Shown piece after piece: positions 23,583 through 35,516 of a stretch of 64,000 nt of DNA; positions within the stretch are counted from its first letter, which is position 1, and the number at the start of each line of letters is the position of its first letter. The position numbers and the translations under genes are program-made. The notes below the pieces were generated by a model that was not told the origin of the DNA, made no database searches, and saw only the letters and a program-made list of their open reading frames with translations. Origin of the DNA: Papio anubis (lineage: Eukaryota > Chordata > Mammalia > Primates > Cercopithecidae); NCBI RefSeq assembly GCF_008728515.1, contig NC_044976.1, positions 212,413,467 through 212,477,466 of the forward strand. Direction: 5' to 3'.

Positions 23583-23858
23583 ATACCACTCACGCCTGTA
23601 ATCCCAGCACTTTGGGAGGCCAAAGCTGGTGGATCACGAGGTCAGGAGATCGAGACCGTCCTGGCTAACACGGTGAACCCCGTCTCTACTAAAAATACAA
23701 AAAAATTAGCTGAGCTTAGTGTTGGGCGCCTGTAGTCCCTGAGGCAGGAGAATGGCATGAACCTGGGAGGCAGAACTTGCAGTGAGCCAAGATCGTGCCA
23801 CTGCACTCCAGCCTGGGTGACAGAATAAGACTCTGTCTCAAAAAAAAAAAAAAAATCA
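23583..23858 (+). mobile_element. AluY-type, slightly 5'-truncated
   Basis: It starts at 'actcacgcctgtaatcccag' and has 'atcacgaggtcaggagatcg'. A small deletion removes the block between 'ctgtagtccc' and 'tgaggcagg'. Confidence 0.93.
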
Positions 23859-24918
23859 TTTTTAATCAAGCAAATCTTCTAAAGTCAACCTGAGCCATCC
23901 CAGTGTGGATTTCATCATTGACCAAATGTTTCTAACCAACGTAGAGGAGAATAAGCAGGGGAACCGAGGAGAACAATCTCTGCCTCCTGTATTTTCATGA
24001 AATTAGAGCATCAGTCTCTTTACGTGCTGTTCAGAGATACCCAAAATGACCAGAAGTAGTTCGTTTGCAGAGAAAGATATACTTATCGTGGCCGGGGGGA
24101 GGTGAGGGAGAGCTCTCTTTGCAGAACATGCAATTTAAAGGCTAGTTTGCTGCTTGATACACAGAGGACAATCACTCAATAAATGCTATTGACTGACAAA
24201 TAACCTGAAAAGCAGTCTGAATGCTCCTGGAATAAATGATCTCTTATCTCCCTTCAGCCTGTTTTTATGTTGGCATTTGAAGCATCATCCTCAGGCCTCT
24301 GTTTTAAACAAGTCACTTTGGATTCTTCTAGAGCTTTAAGATGCCTTTTAATTTCATGGACCTTAAAGATTTAGGGTCAGACCACCAAAGATGATGAATG
24401 TGAATGGAGGAGCCATGGCTTCTATGATTTTAAATAATCTTTCTTCAAATTGGGCTGACAGTCACTGAGTACACAGAGAACTAAGTCATCTTTCTCCCAG
24501 CTACAACTGATGTTCTGGCTGCCCTGGTAAATAGAAGATTCCAGAAAGCATAGACTGATGCCCATTTCCTCTTCGCATAGGTGCCTCTACCTGCAGTTTT
24601 GACCTGTCACCTCTTAATTTGTGGATGTATTGCGTGACGTCACCAGAAAAGCAACATTACAGCAACTTCCCCTCTTTTACATGTTAAGGTAAATCCTGTC
24701 TTTGTGAACTTTCTTGGATGTATGAAAACGGGGTAATAAGTGACAGGAGGGATGTTAAAAGGCATCAAAGCGAGCTGAGTTTATTTACATGGGAAACAGC
24801 AGATAATTTTGGGTCAATGAGTATAGACTAGAGACAGAAGGTAAGATGGCAAAAAAACAGAAAAAGAAAAAGGAGAGCCACCAGAACAGAGTTGGAAAGA
24901 GTTTCGAAAGGGGAAACA
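23859..24918. other. Unassigned sequence
   Basis: About 1.06 kb. A possible L2 tip ('cactcaataaatgctattg') lies near 24172, and a CRE palindrome at 24634. No gene is seen. Confidence 0.45.
24634..24643. promoter_or_regulatory. Palindromic CRE-like site
   Basis: GTGACGTCAC is the full cAMP-response-element palindrome bound by CREB/ATF proteins. The preceding bases (attgcg) make a C/EBP-like overlap. It lies in sequence I do not recognise as a repeat. Function is inferred from the motif only. Confidence 0.45.
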
Positions 24919-25210
24919 GCCCGGGCGCAGTGGCTCATACCTGTAATCCCAGCACGTTGGGAGGCCAAGGTGGGCGGATCACAAGGTCAGGAGTTTGAGA
25001 CCAGCCTGGCCAACATAGTGAAACCCCGTCTCTACTAAAGATACAAAAAATCAGCCAAGTGTGGTGGTGCACGCCTGTAATCCCAGCTACCCTGGAGGCT
25101 GAGGCAGGAGAATCGCTTGAACCTGGGAGGCGGAGGTTGCAGTGAGCTGAGATCGGGCCATTGCACTCCAGCCTGGGTGACAGGGTGAGACTCTGTCTCA
25201 AAAAATAAAA
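24919..25210 (+). mobile_element. AluS
   Basis: Full Alu from 'gcccgggcgcagtggctcat' to 'gagactctgtctcaaaaaat'. A G-rich stretch (25213-25238) directly follows the short tail. Confidence 0.94.
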
Positions 25211-25244
25211 GGTTGGCGGCGAGGGGCGGGGGGGGGTGTGGCAC

Positions 25245-25814
25245 TGAGTTCAGATAAGGGAGGAAGAAACTACAAGAGTAACTGTCATGTTCGTGAGTTA
25301 CTCACAAAGACAGGCAAGTGGGAAAAGATTTTAATAAGCTTGCTCCGTATTGAGAATGATCTAGGGAATTATTCATAGTATTAAAATTGCTTTTCAAAAC
25401 TCGCTGCTGAATGTCAGGTTGCTGCTCTTGTGAATGCCACACTGTGCTAAGCCTGGGCCACCAGGGAGCTCAGCTTTATAGGAATTAGACAGGTTGTCAC
25501 AGTTTTGCCCAATTCTATACTCTACAGGTGGAAATGTATGTAAATGCATCATGTTGTTTTACTTGTCTCCACATTGCTTGCTAAGAAGTTCCTCCTTAAA
25601 ACACAGCGCCACAGAATCTGAGAGCTGGGCAGGACTTCAGAGTGAATAAAAGCAGGCTGAATGCTCAACCCTAATGAACTTAATTTAAAAAAAAGAAAAA
25701 GTAAAATCTTTTGTGATTTCTAAAGGTTTTGTTAATTTTAGAACTTGGGATGTACTTGATACAGTTCTTTTTATAATAAACTAAATTCTCACACTCTCAA
25801 ATTATTGATTGATA
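25245..25814. other. Unassigned sequence
   Basis: About 570 bp; no gene or named repeat. Confidence 0.5.
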
Positions 25815-28595
25815 TCCTTTTTTGGTAACAGCTTTACTGAGATATAATTCACATACTATACAATTTACCCATTTAAAGTATACAATTAAGTGCTTTTTAG
25901 TATATTCACAGAGTTGTGCAAGCATTACCACAATTTTAGAATATTTTCATCACTCCAAAAGAAACCTCATACTGTTTCACTATCACCTCTGAACCCTGCT
26001 ATCAGCCTTCTCCATAGCCAACCACTAATCTGTCTTCTGTCTCCATAGAAAACCTGTTCTAGACATTCACACAAATACAATGATAATTTGTGGTCTTTCA
26101 TGACTGACTTCTTTCACTGAGCATCGTGTTTTCAAGATGTATTCATGTCGTAGTATGTATCAGTGATTTTTACAGACCCTTTTTAGCCACATGGTATTCC
26201 ATTGTACAGATCTACCACATTTGCTTTATTCTTTCATCAGCTGATGGTCACTTGGGTTGTTCCCAAATTTGGCTATTTCAGTTATTATAAGTCATGCTGC
26301 TATGAACATTCAGGTATAAATTTTCATGTGGACATACGTTTTTATATCTCCTGGATATATACCTGGAATTGCAGAGTCATTGAGTGACTCTATGTTTAAC
26401 ATTTTGAGGAGCTGTCACATTGTTTTCCAAAGTGGCTGCACCATTTCCCATTTCCACCAGCAACATATGAGGGTTCCAGTTTCCCCATATCCTCACCAAC
26501 ACTTGTTTGTATCTGACTTTTTTGTTACAGCCACTCTAGTGTGTATGAAGTGATTCATTGTGGTTTTGATTTGTATTTCCATGATGACTAATGGTGTCAA
26601 GCATCTTTTTATGTGCTACTAGCCATTTGTTTAAATAACAGAGAAATCTCTATTCATGTCTCTGTCCATTATTTGAGTTGGTTCTCTTTTTATTCTTGAG
26701 TGGTATGAGATTTTTACATGTGCTAGATACAACTCCCTTATCAGATATATGACTTTCAAAAATTGGCTCCCATACCATGGGTTTTTATTTTATTTTATTT
26801 TATTTTGAGATGGAGTCTCATTTTGTCACCCAGGCAGGCATGATCTCGGCTCACTGCAACCTCCACCACCCGGGTTCAAGTGATTCTCCCACCTCAGCCT
26901 CCCGAGTAGCTGGGACTACAAGCGCATGCCACTGAACCTGGTTAATTTTTGTATTTTTAGTAGAGACAGGGTTTCCCCATGTTGGCCAGGCTGGTCTCAA
27001 ACTCCTGACCTCATGATTTGCCTGCCTCAGCCTCCCAAAGTGTTGGGATTACGGGCATGAGCCACCGTGCCTGGTGGGATGCCTTTTCAACTTCTTGATA
27101 GCATCCTTTGGAGTATGAAAGTTTTTAATATTGATGAAATCCAATTGATATTTTTTTTAATTGATTGTTTGTGCTTTTGCTCTATTTAGCCATTGCCAAA
27201 TTGGGGGTCTTGAAGATTTACTTCTATGTTCTCTTTTAAGAGTTGCATAATTTTAGCTCTTACAGCTAGGTCTTTGATCCATTTTGAATTAATGTTTGTA
27301 CCTAGTGTGAGGCAAGGGTCCAACTTCATTGTTTTGCATGTGGATGGCCAATTGCCCTACCATCATTTGTTGAAAAGACTATTCTTTCCTTATTGAATGG
27401 TCTTGGCACCCTTGTTGAACATCAATTACCTATAGATGCGTTGGTTTAATTTCTGGTCTCTCAATTCTACTCAATTATGGCAGTACTCTCTTGATTAACA
27501 TTAGTTTATAATAAGTTTGAAATCAGGAAGTGTGAGTTCTCCTACTTTGTTCTTTTTCAAGATTATTTTAGCTATTCTGAGTCCCTTGCAGTTCTGAAAT
27601 TTAGACTCAGTATGTCAATTTCTACAACAAAGCCAGCAGGAATTGTGTTAAATCTGTAGATCAATTTTGAGAGGACTTTCATCTTAACAATATCCCAGTC
27701 TATGGAAATGGAATCTCTTTCAATTTATTGAAATCTTACTCAATTTATTTCAACAATGTTTTGTAGTTTCCAGAGCATAGAAGCTTTGCACTTCTTTGTT
27801 AAATTTATTCCTAAGCATTTTATTCTTTTTTATGCTATTATAAATGTAATTGTTTTACTTTCCATTTAAGATTGTTTGTTGCAGGTATATAGAAATATAA
27901 TTAATGTTTATATATTGATATTATATTCCGAAATCTTGATGAACTCATGCATTAGTTTTTAAAGTGTTTTAGAGGATTTCTTAAAATTTTCTACATACAT
28001 AATTAGGTTGTCTGAGACTAGAGACAGTTTTGTTTCTTTCTTCCCTATGTGGATGCCATTTATTTCATTTTCATGATGAATTGCCCTGGCTAGAACCTCC
28101 AGCACAACGTTAAATAGAAATGATGAGAACAATATATCTCTGTGGGTTTTTGTGGATGTCCTTTAGCAGGTTGAGGAAGTTCCTTCTATTACTAATTTGT
28201 TGACTGTTTTTATCAAGAAATCATGTTGGAGTTTGTCAAATACTTTCTCTATTGAGATGATCGCACGGTTTTTGTTTTTTATCACATCAATATGGTTTAT
28301 TACATTAATTGATTGCAAATGTTAAACCAACCCTGCATCCTTAGGATAAATCTTACTTCTCCATGTGCTTAGTTCTTTCTGTATGTTGCTGTTTTTTCTA
28401 GAATTTTCTTGAGGATGTTTGCCTCTATATTCATAAGAGATACTGGTCTACGGTTTTCTTTTCTTTCAATGTCTTTGGCTTGGCATTATAGTGATACAAG
28501 ACTCATAGAATGAACTGGGAAATGAATGTTCCCTCCTATTCTACTTTTTGGAAGAGTCTGTGAAGAATTGATCTTAACTCTTCTTTAAGTGTTTG
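25815..28595 (-). mobile_element. Old L1 (L1M-type) 3' part on the minus strand
   Basis: The left end 'aacagctttactgagatata' followed by 'attcacatactatacaattt' is the reversed 3' UTR of an ancient L1. ORF2 text in reverse follows, for example 'ccattgtacagatctaccac' and 'cctgcatccttaggataaat'. It is 5'-truncated near 28595 and interrupted by an Alu at 26781-27074. No long frame survives. Confidence 0.88.
26781..27074 (-). mobile_element. AluS, inserted in old L1
   Basis: The (TTTTA)n tail at 26785-26806 is followed by a reverse Alu with an internal deletion after 'gtcacccaggcaggc'. Confidence 0.93.
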
Positions 28596-30302
28596 ATAGT
28601 GATCCATTCATTTTCTTATTCATAAATATTTGTCCAGGGCCTCCTAGGTACAAGGCACTGTTGTATACACTAGGGATACAGTAGTAAATAAGTTCCCACT
28701 CTCAGAAGGCTAACATTTTTGCCAATTTTGAGGGTTTTGTTTCAATACCTGAAACTTGAATATTTAGTTTATTTCTGCCCTTCCCTACATTAACTTAAGA
28801 TTTAATAACAACAAAAGAAGTAGAACATAAGGACATAGATAAATTTAGTATTCTGATTCCCATGGGCTCCATTCAGGATGTAGCATAAAATGAACTCTCT
28901 TACTCTCTTTTTCCTCTCTTCCCACCCCACACATACTCATTTGCTTTTTCCCTCTCTCTCCCTCTCGCTCTTTCTCTCCTTCCTAATTCTAAGCTCTACC
29001 TCCGGATCACTGCCCTGCCTCCCTGTTGACACTTACTCTTGCAATCTAATACAGGATTTTTAAAAATATATGAGTACCTTACCTAAAATAATCCCTGCTA
29101 CTGTGTAAACTAGCAAATGTGTCGTCTTCCTTAGACTTCTCAGTCTTTGAGAAGTGATGAGGATGGCAGGTTCTACGGCATAGGGGAGGCACTTCTGGGT
29201 GTGCGTGGAGCGTCGAGGGCTTTCTTTATCACTCTAATCACAGCATCATGACAGTTTCTACTACAGGCAGGACTTGTTCTGACCCTCCCTGTAAAGTTTT
29301 CCCCCAGGGGTTATAGGAAAGTTTGTATTCAAAACAAGACGTCTGTATCTCTGCCACAGATTCTGGAGATGGTCAATGCTCCCTGAAATGGCTGAAAGGA
29401 ACCTTTCAAACCGTGTGCCCAGCAAAAGAACATGATTTTTCCCCATGTAAGACGCAGCAGAGAATTCAACCCCGGACAGCCACAGTATCCCCTTTGACAG
29501 GTTGATTTAATGCTCAAGGAAGATTCTTCTAGACAGTATTATCATCAGTGACTGAGGACAGAAACTTTAGAAGCCGACTCTAAGGAAGAAGCGAATCTCT
29601 ACAGAATTGACAACTCACTCTTCTAGTGATCACAACCGTAGAGCCGGTACAATTCCTTCTCTGGTAATACATTCATTCACAGCCTTCAACAGACATTTGG
29701 TGACCACTTACCCTATATCCAGGACTGTGTCAAATAATTATGAAGCTAAGTAAGAAAAGACTCTATTCTCTAAGACTCTGAACTTGTGGGAAATTCCCAG
29801 TCCAGTGTAGCATAGGGGACAAAGTACTTGCTCCCAGTTCAAACTCCTCATGCTACCAGAGGACCTGGACAAAAAAACCTTGTAATGGCCTGAGGTTATG
29901 AGTTACATTTAAAGTTTCAATACAATGTAATTAACATCATAACATAAACAGGAACATTCCAGGAAGTGTCCACACATCCCAGAATTCCATAATCAAGTGA
30001 ATAAATGCCTATGAGCACCTCTTTGTGCCAGGGACTATGCCAAGTGTTAAAATATGACATTGAATAAGACACAATCCTTTGCCTTTGAAAGGGGTACATT
30101 TAGTTCAGTAACTCAAATAAGAGAGCAACTCTGTGAAAAGTGATAAACTTCTGAAAGAACCAAAGAAAACTATAAACCACAAGGATTACTGTTACAAAAT
30201 ACACTAAAGCCCTTGTAAGGAGCAACTTACTAATTAACGATGTTCTACAAAGACTCAAGGTCCCTGGCAATCTTCAAATCAAGTGTCAGATTACTCTCTT
30301 AA
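28596..30302. other. Mostly unassigned sequence with ancient repeat remnants
   Basis: Segments near 28615-28720, 29670-29800 and 29995-30110 share a pattern: 'gtacaaggcactgttgtata', then 'tagggatacag', then a 'cccac-ctcagaagg' type ending. I know this pattern from an old mammalian repeat but cannot name the family. A pyrimidine-rich tract lies at 28915-28985. No gene is seen; the short frames at 29261-29517 look random. Confidence 0.4.
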
Positions 30303-30606
30303 TTGATTTGTTTTGTTTTGTTTTTCAGACAGAGTCTTACTCTGTCACCCAGGCTGGAATACAGTGGCACAATCTCGGCTCACTGCAACCTCCACCTCCC
30401 AGGTTCAAGCAATTCTCCCGCCCCAGCCTCCCAAGTAGCTGGGACTACAGGCCCATGCCACCACACCTGGATAACTTCTGTATTTTTAGTAGAGATAGGG
30501 TTTTACCATGTTGCCCAGGCTGGTCTCAAACTCCTCACCTCAGATGATCCACCTGCCTTGGCCTCTCAAAGTGCTGGAATTACAGGTGTGAGCCACTGCA
30601 ACTGGC
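30303..30606 (-). mobile_element. AluS
   Basis: The TTTTG tail at 30308-30325 precedes a full reverse Alu ending 'gtgagccactgcaactggc'. Confidence 0.94.
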
Positions 30607-31043
30607 TGATCTGTGTCTTTTTAACTGAAAACATGACTAGAATGATACCTTTCCTGGATCTTAAACCATCATAAACCATTTAATATCTTTAATAAGGCAG
30701 AAAGCAATGTAAAATAAAATCCCCTCTAGGTCAAAATGCATACTTAGCATAGATTTGTGTGGGTTTTTTTCTGATTTCCACTATTAGTTCCAACATCTGC
30801 CTTGTACCCACTCTGTAGCAATTGTACTGTAGAGCTGAGGGCTTTATAAGAGGAAGGAAAACAGCCCAGTGATGAGGTCCCAGCCTTGGAGCAGCCCTGG
30901 ATCCTGCTCCGGGAGTTTATGGTCTAGGATGGGAGTGAAGACACAACTACAATATTTTAGGTAGAAAGTGAAGTCCTGATGAAACCCTGTTAGGGCACAA
31001 AATTAACAAAGGAAGAAATAAGCTATGACCCAAACCATATTTT
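30607..31043. other. Unassigned sequence
   Basis: About 440 bp; nothing recognised. Confidence 0.5.
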
Positions 31044-31355
31044 TTCTTTCTTTTTTTTTTTTTTTGGTGTGTGTCAGAGTCTCACTCTGTCACCCAGGCT
31101 GGCGTGTGCAATGGTGCAGTCATAACTCACTGCAGCCCTGAACTCCTGGGATCAAGCGATCCTCCCATCTCAGCCTCCTGAGTAGCTAGCACTACAGGTG
31201 TGCACCAACATGGCCAGCTAATGTTTATATCTTTTGCCGAGACAGAATCTCACTATGTTGCCCAGGCTTGTCTCAACTCCTAGCGTCAAGCAATCCTCCT
31301 GCCTCAGCCTCCCAAAGTACTGGGATTCCAGGCATCAGCCTTGTGTCTGGCCCCC
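31044..31355 (-). mobile_element. AluJ
   Basis: Reverse Alu with J-type blocks 'cataactcactgcagccctg' and 'aactcctgggatcaagcga', clearly more diverged than its neighbours. Confidence 0.92.
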
Positions 31356-31654
31356 TATGATTAGCATATGTTTATTCATGTATTCTTATTAGTTGAGAAC
31401 CCCATCTCCTATATCAGAAGACTACATGAAAAAAAGAAGATACTAAGACATACAAGATAAGCTACCAGGGATAGATACACAAGTTCTTAGGGCTGCTGGA
31501 AGGATTGTCCATCTGGGCTCAAGCCAAGCACAAGCTTGGCACAGAGGGACTCCGAAAGGCATCTGGACCAGAAACCACATCCTCGTAAGGTGGCAGTTCA
31601 CCATTTAGGTGAAACTAGAGGGAAAAATGTCAACAATGCTAATGATCATTTCAA

Positions 31655-32105
31655 ATGTACAAAGTGCCACTGCTCACCACCCTCCCTTGTTCAATCCCAC
31701 ACACCCCTCTCCCCAGCCACACTGGTACCTTCTGGCTCCCGGATGTGACTAGGTTCTACTTCAGGGTCTCCACATACGCTGCACCCTCAAGTGGAATATT
31801 CTTTCCCCTTCTCTCCCTGGGTAATGGCTACTCAACTGTCAGATGTTAGTTTAAGTGCAACTTTTCAAAGCTCCTTTCTCTGAGTCTTTATTCTACCAAA
31901 AAGTGGCTCTGTTGGCCTCTCTCATGGCATCTTACATATGTTTTCTTCAGAGCATTTTTTGCAATCTGTGGTTATGTATTTGTATTTAGATTTTAATCTG
32001 TCCCCACTACTAGACTACCTCAGTGAGGGTGGGAATTACATCTGTTCACCACTGTATACCCAGTGCCTACCACATAGTAAGGTGCAAAAACTACATGATC
32101 CTAAA
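31655..32105 (+). mobile_element. L2 LINE 3'-end fragment
   Basis: 'ttagtttaagtgcaactttt', 'tcagtgagggtgggaattac' and 'tatacccagtgcctaccaca' follow the L2 3' end in order. Confidence 0.82.
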
Positions 32106-32478
32106 TGGATTTCAGGTTTGAGAGAGATTTTCATAGGTCAGAGCTAAGACCAATGGAAAGAAGACTGTACCAACACTACAAATAAGAAATTCTTATTTCC
32201 TTATTAGCATCATAATCAATATTAAATTTGTAATATAAATTAATTATAATGTATTTCTAAATTATATGCCCTAATCATTATGCTGAGTAAGGAACTTGCC
32301 ATGTCAATAACTAATGAGATCTCAGACACCAACAGGGTTTGAGAGGAAGCAAGGTGATCCCCTTGATTCTGAAAACAAGGGGGTGTTGGGCATTGCCTGT
32401 GTATCAGCTACTTTGCTAGATGTTGAAGATACAAAAATAAATAAGAAAATATTGACGATCCCAAGGAGTTCCTCTTTG
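32106..32478. other. Unassigned AT-rich sequence
   Basis: About 370 bp; nothing recognised. Confidence 0.5.
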
Positions 32479-32490
32479 GTGATCATTCTT

Positions 32491-32801
32491 TTCTGTTGTT
32501 GTTTTTTTGTTTTGTTTTGAGATGGAGTTTCGCTCTTGTTGCCCCGGCTGGAGTACAATGGCGTGATTTCAGCTCACCACAACCTCCGCCTCCTGTGTTC
32601 AAGCGATTCTCCTGCCTCAGCCTCCAGAGTAGCTGGGATTACAGGCATGCGCCACCATGCCTGGCTAATTTTGTATTTTTAGTAGAGACGGGGTTTCTCC
32701 ATGTTAGTCAGGCTGGTCTCGAACTCCCGACCTCAGGTGATCCACCCACCTCAGCCTCCCAAAGTGAGCGGATTACTGGTGTGAGCCACTGCGCCTGGCC
32801 A
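32491..32801 (-). mobile_element. AluS
   Basis: Full reverse Alu. Perfect 12-bp target duplication (gtgatcattctt) at 32479-32490 and 32802-32813. Confidence 0.95.
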
Positions 32802-32813
32802 GTGATCATTCTT

Positions 32814-33148
32814 AAAGAAAACATTTAGACTAGAAGATCTACAATAATCTAGACAGAAATTTGTTGATCAGATTATAGAAGTCACCTAGCAAACTCCATT
32901 GAGACTGACCTGCAGACAGGTCCACAGTGATGGTGCAATGAGAACCTTGAAATAGCATCTTCTCGGCTCCCTCGTGCCTGTCCAGCAACAGCACTTTAGG
33001 TGGCATGAGTTGATAGATGATCTCTGAATTGAATAAAAGGCATGCATCTGGTAGTAGAGATGGCCCCAGATGAAGCAATTCTGTGAGGAGACCTCAGAGA
33101 TACAAGACAGTCCTTGCCTTCCCCATGAACAGAGGGTTCCAGAAAGAC
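32814..33148. other. Unassigned sequence
   Basis: About 335 bp; nothing recognised. Confidence 0.5.
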
Positions 33149-33552
33149 TGCATTAGTATGTAGGGGCTGTTATAACAAAGCACCACAGCCTGGTGGACTT
33201 AAGCAACAGACATTTGTTTTCTCATTATTCTGGAGGGTAGAAGAGTGAGATCAAGGTATTGGCAGGGTTGCTTTCTTCTGAGACCTCTCTCCTTGACTTG
33301 CAAAGGGTCATTTTTTCCCCTGTGTCTTCATATGGTCTTCCTTCTATATTTGTTCATGTCCTCATCTCCCCTTCTAAAAAGGATACCAGTCATATTGAAA
33401 TAAGGCTCCATCCTAATGACCTCACTTAACCTTAATTACCTCTTTGAAGACCGTGTCTCCAAATGTAGTCACTTTATGAGGTAATAACCCCTAGTAAGGG
33501 ATTGGGACTTCGACATATGAATTTGTGGGGGAACACAATTTAGCCCATAGCA
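33149..33552 (-). mobile_element. MaLR LTR (MLT1A-like)
   Basis: Reverse reading has 'gggctaaattgtgttccccc', 'aatatgactggtatcctttt' and a terminal 'catactaatgca', the MLT1A plan. The 404-bp length fits a solo LTR. Confidence 0.88.
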
Positions 33553-33816
33553 GCAAAGAAGCAGAATATTGAAGACAAATTGCCCTTATTTCACAATTTT
33601 CACTTTAAAATCAACTTAGTCCCCTCTCCTTAGTCCTGTCCCTATTAAAATGCCACTGCCCAGAAAAGAAAAACAAAGAAACCTGAAGCAGCAATGAGCT
33701 CATACTTACATTCACTAGGAAGGTGGGACACATTAAGCCAGTAGTTCCCAATGCCTGACTCATCAAAAGAAGATCTTAGGATCAATTTTTGTAATCTAGA
33801 TTACTGGGCCCCATCA

Positions 33817-34596
33817 TGTTACCAAAATGTCAGGGGTTCAGTCTAGGTCCTGCTGCTTGCCACACAGTAAGCCAACCAATCACTAACACAATGAGTATTT
33901 CTGAGGAAGAAGGCTTTAATTGGGTGCTGTAGCCAAGGAGATGGGAGATGAGTCTCAATAAAATTAGGTGTTTATATAGCAGGGAAGAAATGTAACCATG
34001 CAGGAAAACAGGAAATAGAGAGAAGTTAGAACAAGGAGTTGGTCAACAGGAAGCAGGTAGTCAGTTAGGCAATCATGAAGGATGAGGGGTCTGTCATCTC
34101 ATCATCCAGATGCAGTGATCTGGTAAGTTTCAGTTCCTTGATACTATCTGAGAGGCTGAATAGTTGGTTTCCTGAGAAAGGAACTCAGATAAGACAAATG
34201 CAACTTTCTCAAGTTTCAAGACTAGGAGTGCCAATTTCCATGTTTATTCAAAAGAAATCATAAAAATCAGTTCGATGGAGGCCGGGTGCAGTGGCTCACA
34301 CCTGTAATCCCAGCACTTTGGGAGGCCGAGGTGGGCAGATCATGAGATCAGGAGAGCGAGACCACGGTGAAACCCTGTCTCTACTAAAAATACAAAAAAT
34401 TAGCCAGGCACGGTGGTGGGCGCCTGTAGTCCCACCCACACAGGAGGCTGAGGCAGGAGAATGGTGTGAACCCAGGAGGCGGAGCTTGCAATGAGCTGAG
34501 ATCACGCCACTGCACTCCAGCCTGGGTGACAGAGCAAGACTCTGTCTCAAAAAAAAAAAAATCAGTTTGATGGGACAACTGGGTCAGTTTCAGTCA
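33817..34596 (-). mobile_element. Solo ERV LTR, family shared with 38793-39496
   Basis: On the minus strand it ends 'acattttggtaaca', as the copy at 39483-39496 does with one change. It has a TATA-like 'tatataaacacc' near 33970, an ATTAAA-like polyadenylation signal near 33915, and a 'gtgattggttggctt' U5 block. An AluY (34280-34556) is inserted. No internal viral genes are present. The type looks like ERV1; family name not assigned. Confidence 0.75.
34280..34556 (+). mobile_element. AluY-type, inserted in LTR
   Basis: Full Alu with 'ggagcttgcaatgagctg'. The flanks 34262-34279 and from 34557 (atcagtt-gatgg) are a target duplication with one mismatch. Confidence 0.94.
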
Positions 34597-34690
34597 TAAA
34601 CCAGTGAATTTGAAATATCTAGTGAATCTGTATTTCTCTAAATCTCCTTGAATGTTTCTAGTATTAGTAAGGTTTGAGAACCACTGCTTT

Positions 34691-35091
34691 TGACTTTCTG
34701 GCAAAATTAATAATTGTTTTCATGGAAAAAAAGTGTGTCTTGCCACTTCCGTATTATTTCTCTCCCATCCCCCTACTCCTACTAAGAAAATTCTGCGTAA
34801 GTAAGATATAAATATTTGGATTGAGCTTTACCAATAAGCTTGCAAATAAAGTTAAGACAAAAACTTAAAGAATTTACATGTATTCATCCAATCATTTATT
34901 AGAATAATTTAGCCACCAACTGTTGGCGAGTACTTGCCACATGCCAGGCTGGACGCCTCATGCTGGGGATGGTTTGGTGGACACGATGTGGTCCCTGCCT
35001 TTGGTCCAGCTCTTGTATGTTTCTGTGCATAAAGTCTCCTGCTCTCAGAGGAGGCAATGGGATTCTTTAGCTTCCGGCTGCTGTCTGAGGC
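34691..35091. other. Unassigned sequence with ancient repeat hint
   Basis: Around 34885-34995, 'catttattagaataatttag' and 'cttgccacatgccaggc' resemble the same unnamed old repeat noted at 28.6-30.1 kb. Nothing else is seen. Confidence 0.4.
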
Positions 35092-35159
35092 TTAGACTCA
35101 TCAAGGTGAGGAATGTATTTGTTGGTTTAGACTCATCAAGGTGAGGAATGTATTTGTTG
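35092..35159 (+). repeat. 35-bp perfect tandem duplication
   Basis: The unit starting 'ttagactcatcaaggtgagg' at 35092 repeats at 35127 with no mismatch over 33 bases. Two identical copies in non-repeat DNA point to a recent local slip or duplication. Confidence 0.95.
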
Positions 35160-35425
35160 CCAGGCTGGAGTGGGGAGCTTCTCCTGAGGGCTGTGGCCCG
35201 ATTGGAAAGCCAGCCACAAATCATGCTCAGATTGATAGTGCTCTTAAAAATAAGTTATCTCCTGGTCTTATGCTGCTGATGGTGTTGTCAAGAAGGACAT
35301 TAATCCTATGCTCCCTTTAATCACATGCCAGTGTTGCATACAAGCCAACTGAGACAAAAAATGTACCTACACAGCTGGATACAGCAAACTGTTTAAATGA
35401 CAGCCCTGGCTCAAACAGCTTTTCC

Positions 35426-35428
<3 letters not shown>

Positions 35429-35498
<70 letters not shown>

Positions 35499-35516
35499 AA
35501 GAGAAAGAGAGAGAGA
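35429..35516 (+). repeat. (TG)n(GA)n compound microsatellite
   Basis: Sixteen TG units (35429-35460) join about fifteen GA units (35461-35491) and then impure GA. It is likely length-polymorphic. Confidence 0.97.

Larger units (their letters stand above)
33740..34690. mobile_element. MER5-like hAT DNA transposon split by an LTR
   Basis: The left part (33740-33816) starts 'agtagttcccaatgcctgac' and runs to 'attactgggccccat'. The right part (34597-34690) ends in the inverted terminus 'gtttgagaaccactgc'. Joined across the LTR at 33817-34596, the order matches a MER5-type element. The duplicated target at the LTR edges could not be fixed. Confidence 0.72.
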
